Assembly (NCBI GenBank): GCA_025403435.1
Contig: CM046354.1
Location: forward strand, 35,553,533-35,617,532
Direction of reading: 5' to 3'
Source of the DNA: Artocarpus heterophyllus
Taxonomy: Eukaryota > Streptophyta > Magnoliopsida > Rosales > Moraceae
DNA length: 64,000 nucleotides
Shown: positions 12,097 to 25,212 of the stretch, piece by piece
Position numbering within the stretch: position 1 is the stretch's first letter
Layout: each line of letters starts with the position of its first letter
Notes under the pieces: model-generated
The model's input: only the letters and a program-made list of their open reading frames with translations
Databases searched by the model: none
What the model was told of the DNA's origin: nothing
Position numbers and translations under genes: made by a program

Positions 12097-14068
12097 TGTT
12101 GGAAAAATAATACACAATGGAATTTCAAAATTTTTTATATTAGAGTAGTTTCTAAAACAAAAGTTTGACACACTATATGCATAAATTAACTAGATCTTAC
12201 TAATCTTGTATATACCGAAAAGCTACTGCAATCAGTGAAGAGAAGTAACATTCTAGAAAGACCTCAACCAACTAGCTTTCTTTGCTATTCTTTATCATTG
12301 ATCAGAGTGAGTGTGGGCTCATGTTGTTCAGCTTTTCCGGGTGATTCTTCTTCTAAACAATTGAGAAATACCCAAAGCTATTATTTATAATTTGTGAATG
12401 ATAGCTCTCTAGAGAGTTTCAAAGTCTCATGACAGAGTCTCACTCTAAATTTCTCAACTCATCTAAATAATAATGAAACTCACTCCCCTTTTATAGAGGT
12501 GAGGCCCAAGAGTCAGTCCTTATCAAATAAGTCCTCAAAAATTCAAATTAGAATCAATATCTAATAAAACACGTGTGAAAAGGAGTGATCGTTTTATCAA
12601 CCTCCCCAATCGGCAAGCCAAACTTAAAGATCGGCCAGCCAAACTTGCGATAAAAAGTTCCCTACGAATCTTTATTTTCCACCCGAGATTCTGATGATAG
12701 AGTCTTAGTTTTAATTCAAATAAACCAATAGAGAAGTTATCTGATTAAAGTAATCATATCTAGATAATCTCTAGGAAAATAAATATTCCTAATAATTCAA
12801 CAAGTTTATCTTGAATTAATTTATTCTAAATTAATCCAACCAATAAATAGCCATGAATTGTCTAATCCTGATAATTCAACAAGTTTATCTTGAATTAATT
12901 TTATTGCAAAATTAATTCAACTAACAAACAAACATGAAATATCTGATTTTATCAAATTTTAGCTAATTTGATAAATCCGACATAAGTCACCAATTATTGG
13001 AAAAGCACACCATATCGTTACAGGATTTTTGTGAGCTAGCAAAGGGGACTAAATGGACCTATATAGTTTAAGCTCCTAATAATTATGAAGCCCAACATCC
13101 TAGATATACATTTCATAATTATCAACTCCAATGCTACTCCACTAAAAGCTTGGAGCTGTACTCTCCAACTATATAGAATTACGAAGCCCGAATAGCTAAG
13201 TCTCCATGACATATCATAGTGTATTATATCCCTATAGGATTATCCATAATCGTTTTAAGGACAAGTTCTGTCTAACCTTTCCAATTATTTTTATCTTACG
13301 TTCTATTATCTCACCATAAAAAAACTTACCATCTAAAGACTATACCATTCAATTATGCCTATGTATCCAAATGGTTAAGCACTCTAGTTTTTCAATTACA
13401 GGAGAACGTATATAAGAGGATATCACTACTTCTAAAGAGGAGCTATGGATTTCATATCTATAAATAGTAGGTTTACACTATCAAGAGTCATGCCTCCAAC
13501 GTACCAGCATGCGTACTACTATTAAAATATGGATGTCATCCTTTGGTACATCAAAAGACACAAGTCAAGACAACGGGCCTACTATTCATCTCAGGATTAA
13601 GATACAATACAAATGATTGCCTAAAGTGAATCGATTTGCTTAGAAAAAATTATTAATCTAAATCAATTCACTTTATGTCCCGATCCAACACATCGTCACC
13701 TATGACAATGTGCCAATGTTTCTATCGTGGAGTCCACCTCTGATGGTTAAGACAAACATCTCCTAATAGGGATATAAGCAATATAACAATCTTTACATGA
13801 ATAAAGTATCTAACTTTATTCCCTCGATTGCAGATCTTATGATTTAGGCCGTCATCTTAAGAATCACGTCTTCTGCATAATCTATCCATCATATGCCTAA
13901 TTCTTAAATGTTTAGAATGATAGTCTCAGACTATTATTTGCTTAACATACATTCAATAAATATGAATGTAAAGACGACAAGGCTTGGTATATAAATAAAT
14001 ACTTTATTAATAAAAATGTCTTCAAAAACATATTATATTTTTACTCCTTACAACATACATGTCTAATA
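12097..14068 (-). repeat. 3' LTR of L1 copia
   Basis: It starts TGTTGGAAAAATAA and ends ..ATGTCTAATA on the plus strand (the CA-type end is mutated to TA). It is followed at 14070 by the reverse of the polypurine tract and the end of RNase H, so this is the 3' LTR of a minus-strand element. It has decayed GC-array units (near 12611 and 12632) and the U3 hairpins (about 12800-12920). Confidence 0.85.
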
Positions 14069-14251
14069 ATCTACTACTTGCACTAAGTCAGTAAATATAA
14101 CAAATCTTCCATCCCCATAGCTTCCGCATGCCTGTTGAAGACTCTCCCAGTAAGTGTCTTCATGAATAGATTAGCCAAATTGTCCTCTGGCGTGATTTTG
14201 CACACCATGACAAGCCCGCGCTCGATAAAGTCACTTATTACATGATACTTT
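14069..14251 (-). pseudogene. L1 copia RNase H C-terminus fragment
   Basis: Minus-strand translation corresponds to the end of the copia RNase H seen intact at 49440-49538 (the stretch through NLA..FTKTL.GRVF to the final MGM residues), with substitutions. It is interrupted at 14251 by the solo LTR and resumes at 16248. Confidence 0.8.
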
Positions 14252-16242
14252 TGTTAGACATGTATGCCCTAAGGAGTAAAAATGTAATAAGTTTTTGGAG
14301 ACATTTTTATCAATAAAGAGTTTATTTATTGTTTATATACCAAATTTTGCCTTCTTTACATTCATATTTGTTGAATGTATGTTAAGCAAACAATAGTCTG
14401 AGACTGTCAGTCTAAACCTTAAAGAATTGGGCATATGATGAACAGATTATGCAAAAGACACGATTCTTAAGGTGATGGTATAAATCATAAGATCCACAAC
14501 CGAGGGAATAAAGTTAGGTGCTTTATTCATGTAAAGATTGTTATGTTGTCTATATCCCTTTTGGGAGATGGTTTGTTTTGGCCATCGAAGGTGGACCTTT
14601 GAATAGAAACATTGGCATGTTGTCATAGGTGACGATGTGTTGGATCGGAACATAAATTGAATAGATTTGGATTAATAATTCTATCTCGGCAAATCGATTC
14701 ACTTTAGACAATCATTTGTACTGTATCTCAATCCTTAGATGAATAGTGGGCCCGTTGTCTTAACTTGTGTCTTTTGATGTACCAAAGGGTGACACCCACA
14801 TCTTAATAGTGGTATGCATGCTGGTACATTAGAGGCATGACTCTTGATAGCGTAGACCTATTATTCATAGATATGGAATCCATAGCTCCTCTTTAGGAGT
14901 AGTGATTTCCTCTTCTATGTGTTATCCTATAACTAGAACGTTCAACTATTTGGATACATAGGTGTAACCGAATGGTATACTGTCTTTGGATGGTAATTTT
15001 TTTGATGGTGAGATAATAGAACGTAAGACAAAAATAATCGGGAAGGTAAGACAGAACTTGTTCTCAAGCGGATTATGTATAATCCTATGGGGATACGATA
15101 CACTATGATATATCATGGAGACTTAGCTATACGGGCTTCGTAATTCTATGTAGTTTGAGAGTGCAGCTCCAAGCTTTTAGTGGAGTAACGTTGGACTAAA
15201 TAATTATGAAATATATATCTAGGATATTGGGTTTCATAATTATCGAGAGCTTGAACTATATAGGTCCATTTGGTCCCATTTGCTAGCTCACAACATCCTG
15301 TAATGATACGGCATGCTTTTCCAATAATTGGTTACTTATGTTAGATTTATTAGATTGGTTGAAATTTGAAAGAATCAAATAATTCATGTGTATTTATCGG
15401 TTGAATTAATTTTGTGATGAAATTAATTCAAGATAACTTGTTGAAATATTGGGATCATATAATTCTTGTTTGTTTATTGGTTGATTTAATTTATTAAATC
15501 AAGATAACTTGTAAAATTGTTAGGAATTCATTTATTTTCTTAGAGATTATCTAGATAAAGTTATTTTCATTAGATAACTTCTCTATTGGGTTATTTGAAT
15601 TAAAACTAAGACTTTATCCTATAGAATCTTAGGTGGAAAATAAAAGGTTTGCTAAGATTTTTTTCGACAGTTTGGCCTGCCGATGGGCAAGTTCGGCCTA
15701 CCGATTAGGCTTATTGGCCTACCGATGTGCAAAGGATAAGATCACACGATTTACGCTGATTTTATCAGATATTGTTCTGAATTTGATTTTGATTCGAATT
15801 TTTGAGATCTAATCTAATAAGGACTGACCCCAGACCCAACCTCTATAAATAGGTAGTAAGTCTTAAGAGTTATTCAAATCAATTGTGAGACTAAGAGAGA
15901 TACTCTGCTAGTGAGAATCTAAAACTCTTTGAGAGCTCTTTTTTACAAGTCACGAACACTAGCTTTGGGTTCTCTCAATTGGTTGGAAGGAGAGTCACCT
16001 AGAGGAAGAGCTGTATGTGTGAGCCCACATTCACTTCTATTGTGGATAGAGAATAGCAAAGAAGACTAGTTGGTTGAGGCTCTTTTGGAATGTTACTTCT
16101 CTTCACAAATTGTAGGAGTTCTTCGGCATTCATAGGTTAGTAAGATCTATTTAATTCATGCATATAGCATGTCACACTTGTATTTTAGAAAATACTCTGA
16201 TAAAAAATTTTAAAATTCCACTGTGTATTATTTTTTCCAACA
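14252..16242 (+). mobile_element. Solo copia LTR inside L1 (TSD ACTTT)
   Basis: It begins TGTTAGACATGTATGCCC and ends TTTTTTCCAACA, about 1991 bp, plus orientation. The flanks ACTTT (14247-14251) and ACTTT (16243-16247) are a perfect TSD, and the L1 RNase H frame continues across it (CATGATACTT.. to ..GATCAATATG). It carries the U3 tandem hairpins (about 15395-15510) and decayed GC-array units (about 15670-15735). Confidence 0.93.
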
Positions 16243-16247
16243 ACTTT

Positions 16248-17556
16248 TGATCAATATGCTTACTCTTCTTGTGAAATCTTGGTTCCTTAGCATTAGCAAA
16301 CGCCGTACTGTTATCACAGTATAATGATACCACCTTATCCCCACCTTATCCATGCCAGGAACAACCTCAAGATCCCCAAGGAACTCGCGGAGTCACACTA
16401 CTTTTTTCAAAGCATCACTAGCTGCCACATACTTGGCCTCCATCGTTGAATCTAAAGTGCAATCTTGCTTTACACTTCTCCAACTAATGGCACCGCCGTC
16501 CAGAGTAAGCACAAAACCCAAAGTCAATTTTCTCGAATCTAGACAAGATTGGAAATCCAAGTCAGTATATCCTAGAGGAGTTAAGTCCTCACCCGAATAC
16601 ACAAGCATATACCATCGAGTCCTTCTCAAGTACTTGAAAATATGCTTTACTGCAACCTAGTGGCTCGGTCCTAGATCTGCCTGAAATCGACTCACAATTT
16701 CGACCGTATAACAAATATCCGATCATGTGCAAAGCATAGCATGCATGAGACTACCTATTGCCAAAGCATAAGGCACCTTCATCATGTATTCCCTTTCTTC
16801 CTCAGACTTTAGAGAGTCTTTCTTAGAAAGAATAATTCCAGGCCTAGATGGTTGCCCACCTTTCTTGGAATCCTACATTGCAAACCTCATGGGTATCTTA
16901 TCTATGTAGTCAGCCTGGGACAAAGCTATCATTTTGTTCTTCCTGTCTTGAAAAATTTGGATACCGAGAACAAAATTAGCCTCACCTAAGTCCTTCATGT
17001 CAAACTGTTTGGTCAACCATAATTTGACTGAGGACAATGCCCCAACGTCATCGCCAATTAGCAAAATGTTATCTACATGAAGTAGTAGAAAAACTACCTT
17101 CTCATCCTTAATGTGTTTGTAAAGACATGGCTCATCCACATTTTGTGAGAACCTATAAGTCTTGATCATTTGATTAAATCTTATGTTTCAAGAACAGGAA
17201 GCTTGCTTAAGTCTATAAATTGACTCTACAAGCTTACAAACCTTACGCTCTTGACCCTTATCCTTGAACCCATTTGGTGGTTCCATATAAATGGACTCAT
17301 CAAGATAGCTATTTAAAAAATTTATCTTGGCATCCATCCACCAAATCTCGTAATTGAGAGAGGCAGCTATGGACAAGAGAATCCGGATGGACCTAAGCAT
17401 GGCTGCAAGCAAAAAGGTTTCCTTATAATCGATTCGTTCCTTTTATGTGTAACCCTTAGCTACCAGTCTCGCCTTAAAGGTTTTGACCTTTCCACCCACC
17501 CTTCTCTTCCTCTTGTAGATCCACTTACTCCCTATGTGTTTTACCCCTTTAGGAAG
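16248..17556 (-). pseudogene. L1 copia RNase H and RT fragment
   Basis: Minus-strand segments align with the intact copia at 41885-51588. An RNase H piece (about 16393-16629: [12 protein letters not shown], then [13 protein letters not shown]) is followed upstream by the RT palm (about 16873-17169). There the usual YVDDILLIG reads HVDNILLIG, so catalytic residues have changed. Further upstream lies the RT segment ending IYRLKQAS (17188-17412). Several stops and frame changes separate them. It is interrupted at 17556 by the complete minus-strand copia and continues at 27265. Confidence 0.85.
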
Positions 17557-19561
17557 TGTTGGAAACAAAGTGCGCAACAGAATTTTTTAAAATTTTTCAT
17601 TAGAGTAATTTCCAAAACACAAGTTTGAAATGTTATATGTATAAATTAAACAGATCTTACTAACCTCAGTGTGCCGAAGAACCTCTGCAACTTGTGTAGA
17701 GAAGTAACGTTCCAGAAGAGCCTCAACCAACTGGTCTTCTTTGCTATTCTCTATGCACAATCGGAGTGAGTGTGGGCTCACACATACAGCTCTTTCACCA
17801 GTGACTCTCCTTCCAACCAACAGAGAGAACCCAAAGCTAGTGCTCGTGATTTGTGAACAAAAGCTCTCAGGGAGTTTTCAGATGCTCACTAGAAGAGTAT
17901 CACTCTTAATCTCTCAAATTGATCTTTTATTGATCTGAGTAAATCATGAGACTCACTCCCTTTTTATACCTATTGGTCCTGGGGTCAGTCCATATCAGAT
18001 TAGGTCTCAAAAACTCAAAACAGAATCAAGTTCGGATCAATATCTGATAAGATCTGCGTGAAAACGCGTAATCTTATCTCCGCTGATCGACAGGCCGAAT
18101 AGGCCAGTTCGGCAGGCCTAACACGTCATTCGGCAGGCCAAACTCCCAAGAAAAAATCTCCACGAATCTTTTATTTTCCACCCGAGATTCGAAAGGATGA
18201 AGTCTCAGTTTTGATTCAAATAACCCAATAGAGAAGTTATCTGATCAAAACAAACTTTATCGAGATAATCTCTAAGAAAATAAATCAATTCACAATAATT
18301 CTACAAGTTTGTCTTGTTCTAATTTTTGTCCAAAATTAAAACAACCGATAAATAGACAAGAATTATCTAAATGCAATAATTCAACGAGTTTATCTTGAAC
18401 TAATTTCTTACAAAATTAATTCAACCGATAAACAAACATGAATTATTTGATTCTTACAAATTTTAAACCAATATGATAAATCCGACATAAGTCACCAATT
18501 ATTGGAAAAGCACGCCGTGTTGTTACAGGATTTTGTGAGCTAGCAAAGGGGACCAAAATGGACCTATAAAGTTCAAGCTCATGATAATTATGAAACCCAA
18601 TATCCCAGATATACATTTCACAATTATCAACTCCAACGCTACTCCACTAAAAGCTTGGAGCTGCACTCTCGAACTTTATAGAATTACGAAGCTTGTGTAG
18701 CTAAGTCTCCAAGACATATCATAGTGTATCGTATCCCTATATGATAATCCATAATCGGCTTAAGGAGAAGTTTTGTCTTACCTTCCTGATTATTTTTATC
18801 TTACGTTCCATTATCTCACCATTAGAAAACTTACCATCCAAAGATAGTATACCATTCGATTACACCTATGCATCCAAATGGTTGAGCGCTCCAGTTTTTC
18901 AATTACAGGACAATGCATATAAGAGGATATCATTACTCCTAAAGAGGAGCTATGGATTCCATATCTATGAATAACAAGTGTACGCTATCAAGAGTCATGC
19001 CTCTAATGTACCAGCATGCATACCACTATAGAGATGTGGGAGTCACCCATTGGTACATCAAATGACACAAGTCGAGACAACGGGCCCACTATTCATCTCA
19101 GGATTAAGATACAATACAAATGACTGTCTAAAGTGAATTGATTTGCCAAGACAGAATTATTAATCCAAATCAATTCACTTTATGTCCCGATCCAACACAT
19201 CGTCACCTATGACAACGTGCCAATGTTTCTATTCACAGAGTCCAACTCCGATGGCCAAGACATAGACAACATAACAATCTTTACATGAATAAAGCGCCCA
19301 ACTTTATTCCCTCGATTGCGGATCATATGTTTTAGACCGTCACCTTAAGAATCGTGTCTACCGCATAATCATCCCATCATATGCCCAATTCTTAAGGTTT
19401 AGACTGACAGTCTCAGACTACTGTTTGCTTATCATACATTCAACAAATATGAACATAAAGAGGACAAGATTTGGTATATATAAATGAATAAATTCTTTAT
19501 TGATAAAAATGTCTCCAAAAACGTATTACATTTTTACTCCTTAGGGCATACATGTCTAACA
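17557..19561 (-). repeat. 3' LTR of the complete minus-strand copia
   Basis: TGTTGGAAAC to ..GTCTAACA, 2005 bp. It is followed by ATCTCCCACTTG, the reverse of the polypurine tract, and then the RNase H C-terminus. It has three GC-array units (18088, 18110, 18131) where the sister LTR has four. Confidence 0.95.
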
Positions 19562-19575
19562 ATCTCCCACTTGCA

Positions 19576-22500
19576 CTAAGTGAGTAAATACAACAAATTT
19601 CGCATCCCCATAGCTTCTACATGCCTCTCGAAGACTCTCCCAGTAAGTGTCTTCGTAAATGGATCAGCTAAATTATCCTCTGACGCGATCTTGCATACCA
19701 TGACATGCCCGCCCTCAACGAAGTCCTTTATCACATGATACTTCCGATCAATATGCTTACTCTTCTTGTGAAATCTTGCTTCCTTAGCATTAGCTACCGC
19801 CGCACTGTTATCACAGTACAGTGATACCGCCTTATCCATGCCAGGAACTACCTCAAGATCCCCAAGGAACTTGCGGAGCCACACTGCTTCTTTCGAAGCA
19901 TCACTAGCCGCCACATATTCGGCCTCCATCGTTGAATCCGAAGTGCAATCTTGCTTTGCACTTCTCCAACTGATGGCACCGCCACCCAGAGTAAACACAA
20001 ACCTTGAAGTCGATTTCTTAGAATCCAGACAGGATTGAAAATCAAAATCAGTGTATCCTAGAGGATTCAAGTCCTCACCCGAATACACAAGCATATACCC
20101 TCGAGTCCTTCTCTGGTACTTGAAAATATGCTTTACCGCAACCCAATGGTTCGGTCCTGGATCCGCCTGAAATCGACTTACAATCCCAACCGCATAGCTA
20201 ATATTCGGTCGAGTGCAAAGCATGGCATACATGAGACTACCCACTGCCGAAGCATAAGGCACCTTCTTCATGTATTCTCTTTCTTCATAAGACTTTGGAG
20301 AGTCTTTCTTAGAAAGAGTAATTCCAGACCTGGATGGTTGCCCACCTTTCTTAGAATCCTGCATTGCAAACCTCCTGAGAATTTTATCTATGTAGCCGGC
20401 CTATGACAAAGCTATCATTTTGTTCTTCCTATCCCGAATGATCTGGATACCGAGAACAAAATTAGCCTCACCTAAGTCCTTCATGTCAAACTGCTTGGTC
20501 AACCATAATTTGACCAATGACAACGCCCCAATGTCATTGCCAATTAGCAGAATGTCATCTACATCGAGTAGTAGAAAAACCACCTTCCCATCCTTTATGT
20601 GTTTGTAAACACATGGTCCATCCACATTTTGTGAGAACCCATAAGTCTTGATCACTTGATCAAATCTTATGCTCCAAGAACGGGATGCCTGCTTAAGTCC
20701 ATAAATTGACTTTAGCAGCTTACAAACCTTCCCCTCTTGACCCGCGACCTTGAACCCGTCTGGTTGTTCCATATAGATGGACTCATCAAGATAGCCATTC
20801 AGAAAAGCTGTCTTGACATCCATCTGCCAAATCTCATAATCGAGAGTGGCAGCTATGGACAAGAGAATCAAGATGGACTTAAGCATGGCTACAGGCAAAA
20901 AGGTTTCCTCATAATCGATTCCTTCCTTTTGCGTATAACCCTTAGCTACCAGTCTAGCCTTAAAGGTTTCGACCTTTCCATCCACTCCTCTTTTCCTCTT
21001 GTAGATCCACTTACACCCTATGGGTTTTACCCCTTCGGGAAGATCCACAAGCTCCCAGACCAGATTAGTCTCCATAGACTTCATCTCTATGTTCATGGCC
21101 TCTGTCCAGAGTCTTGAATCAACATCCTCCATAGCTTCTGCATAAGTATAAGGATCCCTGTCATGTTCATCCGGTTCAGCCAAAAAGACCTCCCCATTAA
21201 ACATATACCTTTCAGGTTGACGCCTGATCCTCCCACTACGCTGAAGCCCCTGCAGTTGTTGTTTAGGTTCGTGTGGTTTTTCCACACCGATCGGAATGGT
21301 TTCGTTCGGAACCTTCGGAGTGAACGGATCACCCCTTAACTCCTCAAGCACCACTTTGCTTCGAGGTTTAAAGTCGTCCATGTAACTCTCCTCAAGAAAA
21401 GTTGCATTAGTTGAAACCACGACTTTGTTTTCCTTAGGGTTATAAAAATAACCACTTTAGTCCCTTTTGGATATCTTACAAACATGCAAACTTCCGAACG
21501 TGCATCCAACTTATTTGGATCCTTAAACAGGACATGAGCTGGACATCCCCATATGTGAATATGGTTTAAGGATGTCTTCCGTCTTGTCCACAACTCATGA
21601 GGAGTTTAGGGACCGATTTTGAAGGCATTATTGTTCAAAAGATAACATGCGGTTTGTAGTGCATATCCCCAAAAGGATAAAGGTAATGATGAATAACTCA
21701 TCATAGACCGAATCATGTCCAACAAAGTCCTATTCCTTCTCTCTGCTACACCATTCTGCTGCGGAGTGCCCGACGCAGTCAAATGGGATAAAATCCCATT
21801 CTCTAACAAGTGTCCCAAGAACTCATCAGAAAGGTATTCCCCACCTCGATCAGATCGAAGTGCCTTTATGGGTCTACCCAATTGCTTTTCCACTTCAGCC
21901 CGAAACTCCCTAAACTTATCATAAGTTTCACTTTTGTGGTGCATTAGGTACACATACCCATATCTTGAGTAATCGTCAATAAAAGTGACAAAGTACTCAT
22001 ACCCTCCTCGTGCTCGGATGTTCATTGGTCTGCAAACATCACTATGCACAAGTTCTAGAACTCCTTCGGCCCTATTGCTCTTAGACCCGTATGGTCTTTT
22101 GGTCATTTTACTCTCTAAACAAGATTCACACTGAGGTATAGATTCCACGTTTAAGTGACTTAAAGGTCCATCCCTTACCAACCTTTGAATCCTATTCAGG
22201 TTAATATGACCAAGGCGCAAATGCCAAAGATAAGTCTTATTAGAGTGAGAAGTTTTAAGCCTTTTTGAGTCATTATCATTTATCTCAGCATTAAGCAATA
22301 AGTCCATCTTAGGTTTGATAAAATATAGATTATTTTGCATCCATCCAAAACAGATAAAAGATTTGTTTTTACAAATCACCACTTTTTCATTAAAAGATAC
22401 CACATAGGAGTCTTTAAATAAAGAAGATACAGAAATTAAATTCCTTTTAAATTTTGGAACATAAAAACAATCTCGCAAAATTAAATTCCTATAATTATCA

Positions 22501-23528
22501 AAATAAAGATGGACATCTCCCACTGCTTTCGCTGAGACCAAGGATCCATCGCCCATCTGAAGCGTTAATTCTTCACGAAGTAGACTTCTCGTTTCTTTGA
22601 ATCCCCGTAGAGAAACACAAACATGATTAGTTGCACCAGAATCTATGACCCAGATGTCACTTGATTCCTCAACCAAACAAGTTTCTAAATATAGAAGATC
22701 ACACCTACCTCCCTTGGAAAGGAAGTCCTTGCAATGCTTCTTTATATGCCCGACCTTACCACAGAAGAAGCACTTAAGCTTCTTTGGGTTCTTCTTTTTC
22801 TTCTTCTTGCTCTTGGTAGCAGTAGGAATAGAAGACTTCCCACTCTTGGCCTGTTGCTTCTTTCCATTCCCAGAGTTAGGATTGGAACCAGAAGCAGCTA
22901 CCATATTGGCCTCACCACCAGCAGGAGACTCCCTGATCAGCAGTTCAAACTCCTGAAGCTGTTTCATCCGTTCTATTAACGTCATATCCCGTCTATTGCT
23001 TAAATTAAAAGTAGCTCTAAATGGAATAAATTCCTTAGACAGAGTCTCAAAGACCATAGTCATCTGAGTTTCAGCATCAATGTCAGCTCCATTGGTTTGA
23101 GCCTCAGCGAGGTAACCCATGACCAACATCATATGCTCCTTTACAGATGTCCCCGGTCTCTGTCTACAGTTTAAGAGTTTTCGAAGCGCCCCTTGCCGCT
23201 TCGTTATAGCTTGGCCTCCGAACATATCCTCAAGATTATCCAAGATCTGCTTCGCAGTCTCATAATCCTGATGTTCAGCCTGCAGCATGTTGTTCATGCT
23301 GGCCATAACATAGCAGCGGGCCTGATCATTAGCATCTTTCCAGCGGTCGTACGCTTGGAATTGCTCATTACTTGAGTCTCCCATAGGCTCGGAAGGACAA
23401 GGAGTTGTCAGTACATATTTTAGTTTCTCAAAGGAAAGGACGATGTCCAGGTTCCGTTTCCAATCGTTATAATTCTCACCAGTTAATTGGTTTTTGTCAA
23501 GTATCGATGATAAAACGTTTTTAGACAT
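19576..23528 (-). pseudogene. Copia Gag-Pol polyprotein, broken
   Basis: The start is the ATG at 23526-23528 (MSKNVLS..); an in-frame TGA lies four codons upstream. Gag, the [14 protein letters not shown] knuckle, protease ([10 protein letters not shown]) and most of integrase are open to a stop at 21606, where a one-base insertion and a nearby one-base deletion meet. Integrase continues at 21593. A further one-base deletion near PKGTK (about 21460) shifts the frame. RT is open from about 21420 to 20401, with VDD preceded by Asp instead of the usual Tyr (DVDDILLIG), and ends in a TAG where the intact copy has CAG. RNase H is open from about 20400 to 19576 (final LLYLLT). Domain order gag-PR-IN-RT-RH is copia. 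It is non-autonomous as it stands. Confidence 0.92.
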
Positions 23529-25197
23529 TTTCAATCTTCAATAAAGAATCATATACCAAACATAAGCAAACATATATAATAATTTAGTAAGATAACACAA
23601 TCATGTAAAATAATACAAATGCGTTTATGTGTCAAAACCTTAAAAATATCACAACCTTACAACGATAATTCCCAACTCAGAATTCAACAAGCTCCTAGGG
23701 GAGTCATGCCAAATTCAATCAGGAACACGGATCCCCTCCTGATTAATATATGCCATCTAGGACCCGTATGATCCAGTATATACTAATAATCGTTTCTTTG
23801 GCCATTAATTTTATTAACAGAGCTCCTAGGGGAGGTTAATAATAAAATTAACGTGAGTGTATAACCACCATTTCAATATTTTATCCATGATTTATAATCA
23901 CCACCTAGGGGTGTGCAACCATAAATCATACTAAAATACCTTATCCTTTCAGAGATCCAATCTAGTACATGATAGAAATCCCTTCCTAGGGGTCGGGACC
24001 ACCATGTTCTTCCTATGGACCAACCATGGAGGCCTTAGGTCCTCTCTTCAAAAACCTTCTCCCACTCAATCTTTTGAAGCCAAGGTTTTATTTTAAAATT
24101 ATGCATGAACAATTTTAATTTGAGCGGCACTCCCTATTCCATATGACATGTTATCAATATACATGGTAAATATATTATAATGCAGACAAGCAAAGCAATC
24201 AAGCAAAGCTACAAGCAAAATAATAACAACCGTAATATTATGGTTCCACCCTAGAGAATAGAAAAATAAGATTACAAGAGAATAATCGAGACATTATTTG
24301 ACTCTTCATCCTTGAATCCTCAAGCTGTATCCTTCTTCATGTAATATCCATCTTCAAGTCTTCAATCCCATATGAATCGAATACTTCATATTTCCAGTCA
24401 TATAAAAATTTAATGTTTCTCAGAATCGTCTCAAAAATAAAATTAAAACTGCACTAGAAAAATTGCACCTTTTCTGGACACTCAGCAGCTCTCGGTCGGC
24501 AGGCCGATCACCCAGATCGGCCTGCCGATCTGAAACATCGGCCTACCGATCTATGCAGGTTTGGCCTGTCGAACTGAAGCTTCAGCCTGCCGGCAGAGCA
24601 CCAAATTTTTTGCCCCACTGTCGGCCTGCCGGACCATACGTCCGGCCTGCCGATCTATGACCTTCGGCCTGCCAAACTATGAGGTCCGGCATGCCGACCG
24701 AGCAAAAAATCCTCAATCCAAAAAATACAATTTTAATGTAATTCATCAATTTTATTTTCAACAATTCAAAAACATAAAATTAGAGACTCAGGAAATACCT
24801 GGAGGCGCCATTATCAATCTTCTAGATCCGTCTTCTAGATTCGTCTTCTCTGAATAATTATTTAATTACAAAATTCTTACAAATTAAAATTAAATAAAAA
24901 TTCCTAGACGGAGATGATAGTCCGCCAACTAATTACATGAAAAACCTAGATACACATTCTAACCTCTAAGGAACCATAACCGGTATTAATTAATTAATAA
25001 ATAATTAAACAACGATTTAATCAACCATAATTAATTAATAAACATTCACCACATAATCCATGACACAATATATATATTATACAGAAACCTAGAGTGCCAT
25101 CTCTCTATAAAATTCAATTCAAGCATAGGAGAGATTAAGATCACAAAATTTATGCATATAACATGATCACAAACTTGCAAATTTATGTAAAAACCTC
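23529..25197 (-). other. Untranslated leader of the minus-strand copia
   Basis: About 1.67 kb between PBS and Gag start. Reading inward from gag, it holds four CCTAGGGG palindromes (23694, 23825, 23904, 23985), then an AT-rich stretch with no ORF of note, then a nine-unit GC array (24497-24699), then AT-rich sequence to the PBS. The arrangement mirrors the leader at 43945-45584. Confidence 0.85.
24497..24699. repeat. GC near-palindrome array in copia leader (9 units)
   Basis: Unit starts are 24497, 24518, 24539, 24562, 24583, 24622, 24643, 24665 and 24687 (steps 21, 21, 23, 21, 39, 21, 22, 22). The single 39-bp step is also present in the leader arrays at 44438 and 63861. Units vary between CGGCAGGCCGA, CGGCCTGCCGA and CGGCATGCCGA. 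Confidence 0.88.
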
Positions 25198-25210
25198 GAC
25201 TCTGATACCA
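25198..25210 (-). other. Primer-binding site of the minus-strand copia
   Basis: The minus strand reads TGGTATCAGAGTC, matching initiator tRNA-Met with a change near the end, two bases inside the LTR end at 25213. Confidence 0.85.
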
Positions 25211-25212
25211 AT

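Noticed and set aside
24497..24699. CRISPR-like array of regularly spaced palindromic repeats
   Set aside because: Units are about 12 bp with ~10-bp separations in plant LTR retrotransposons, there are no cas genes, and spacing is helical-turn sized rather than repeat-spacer sized.
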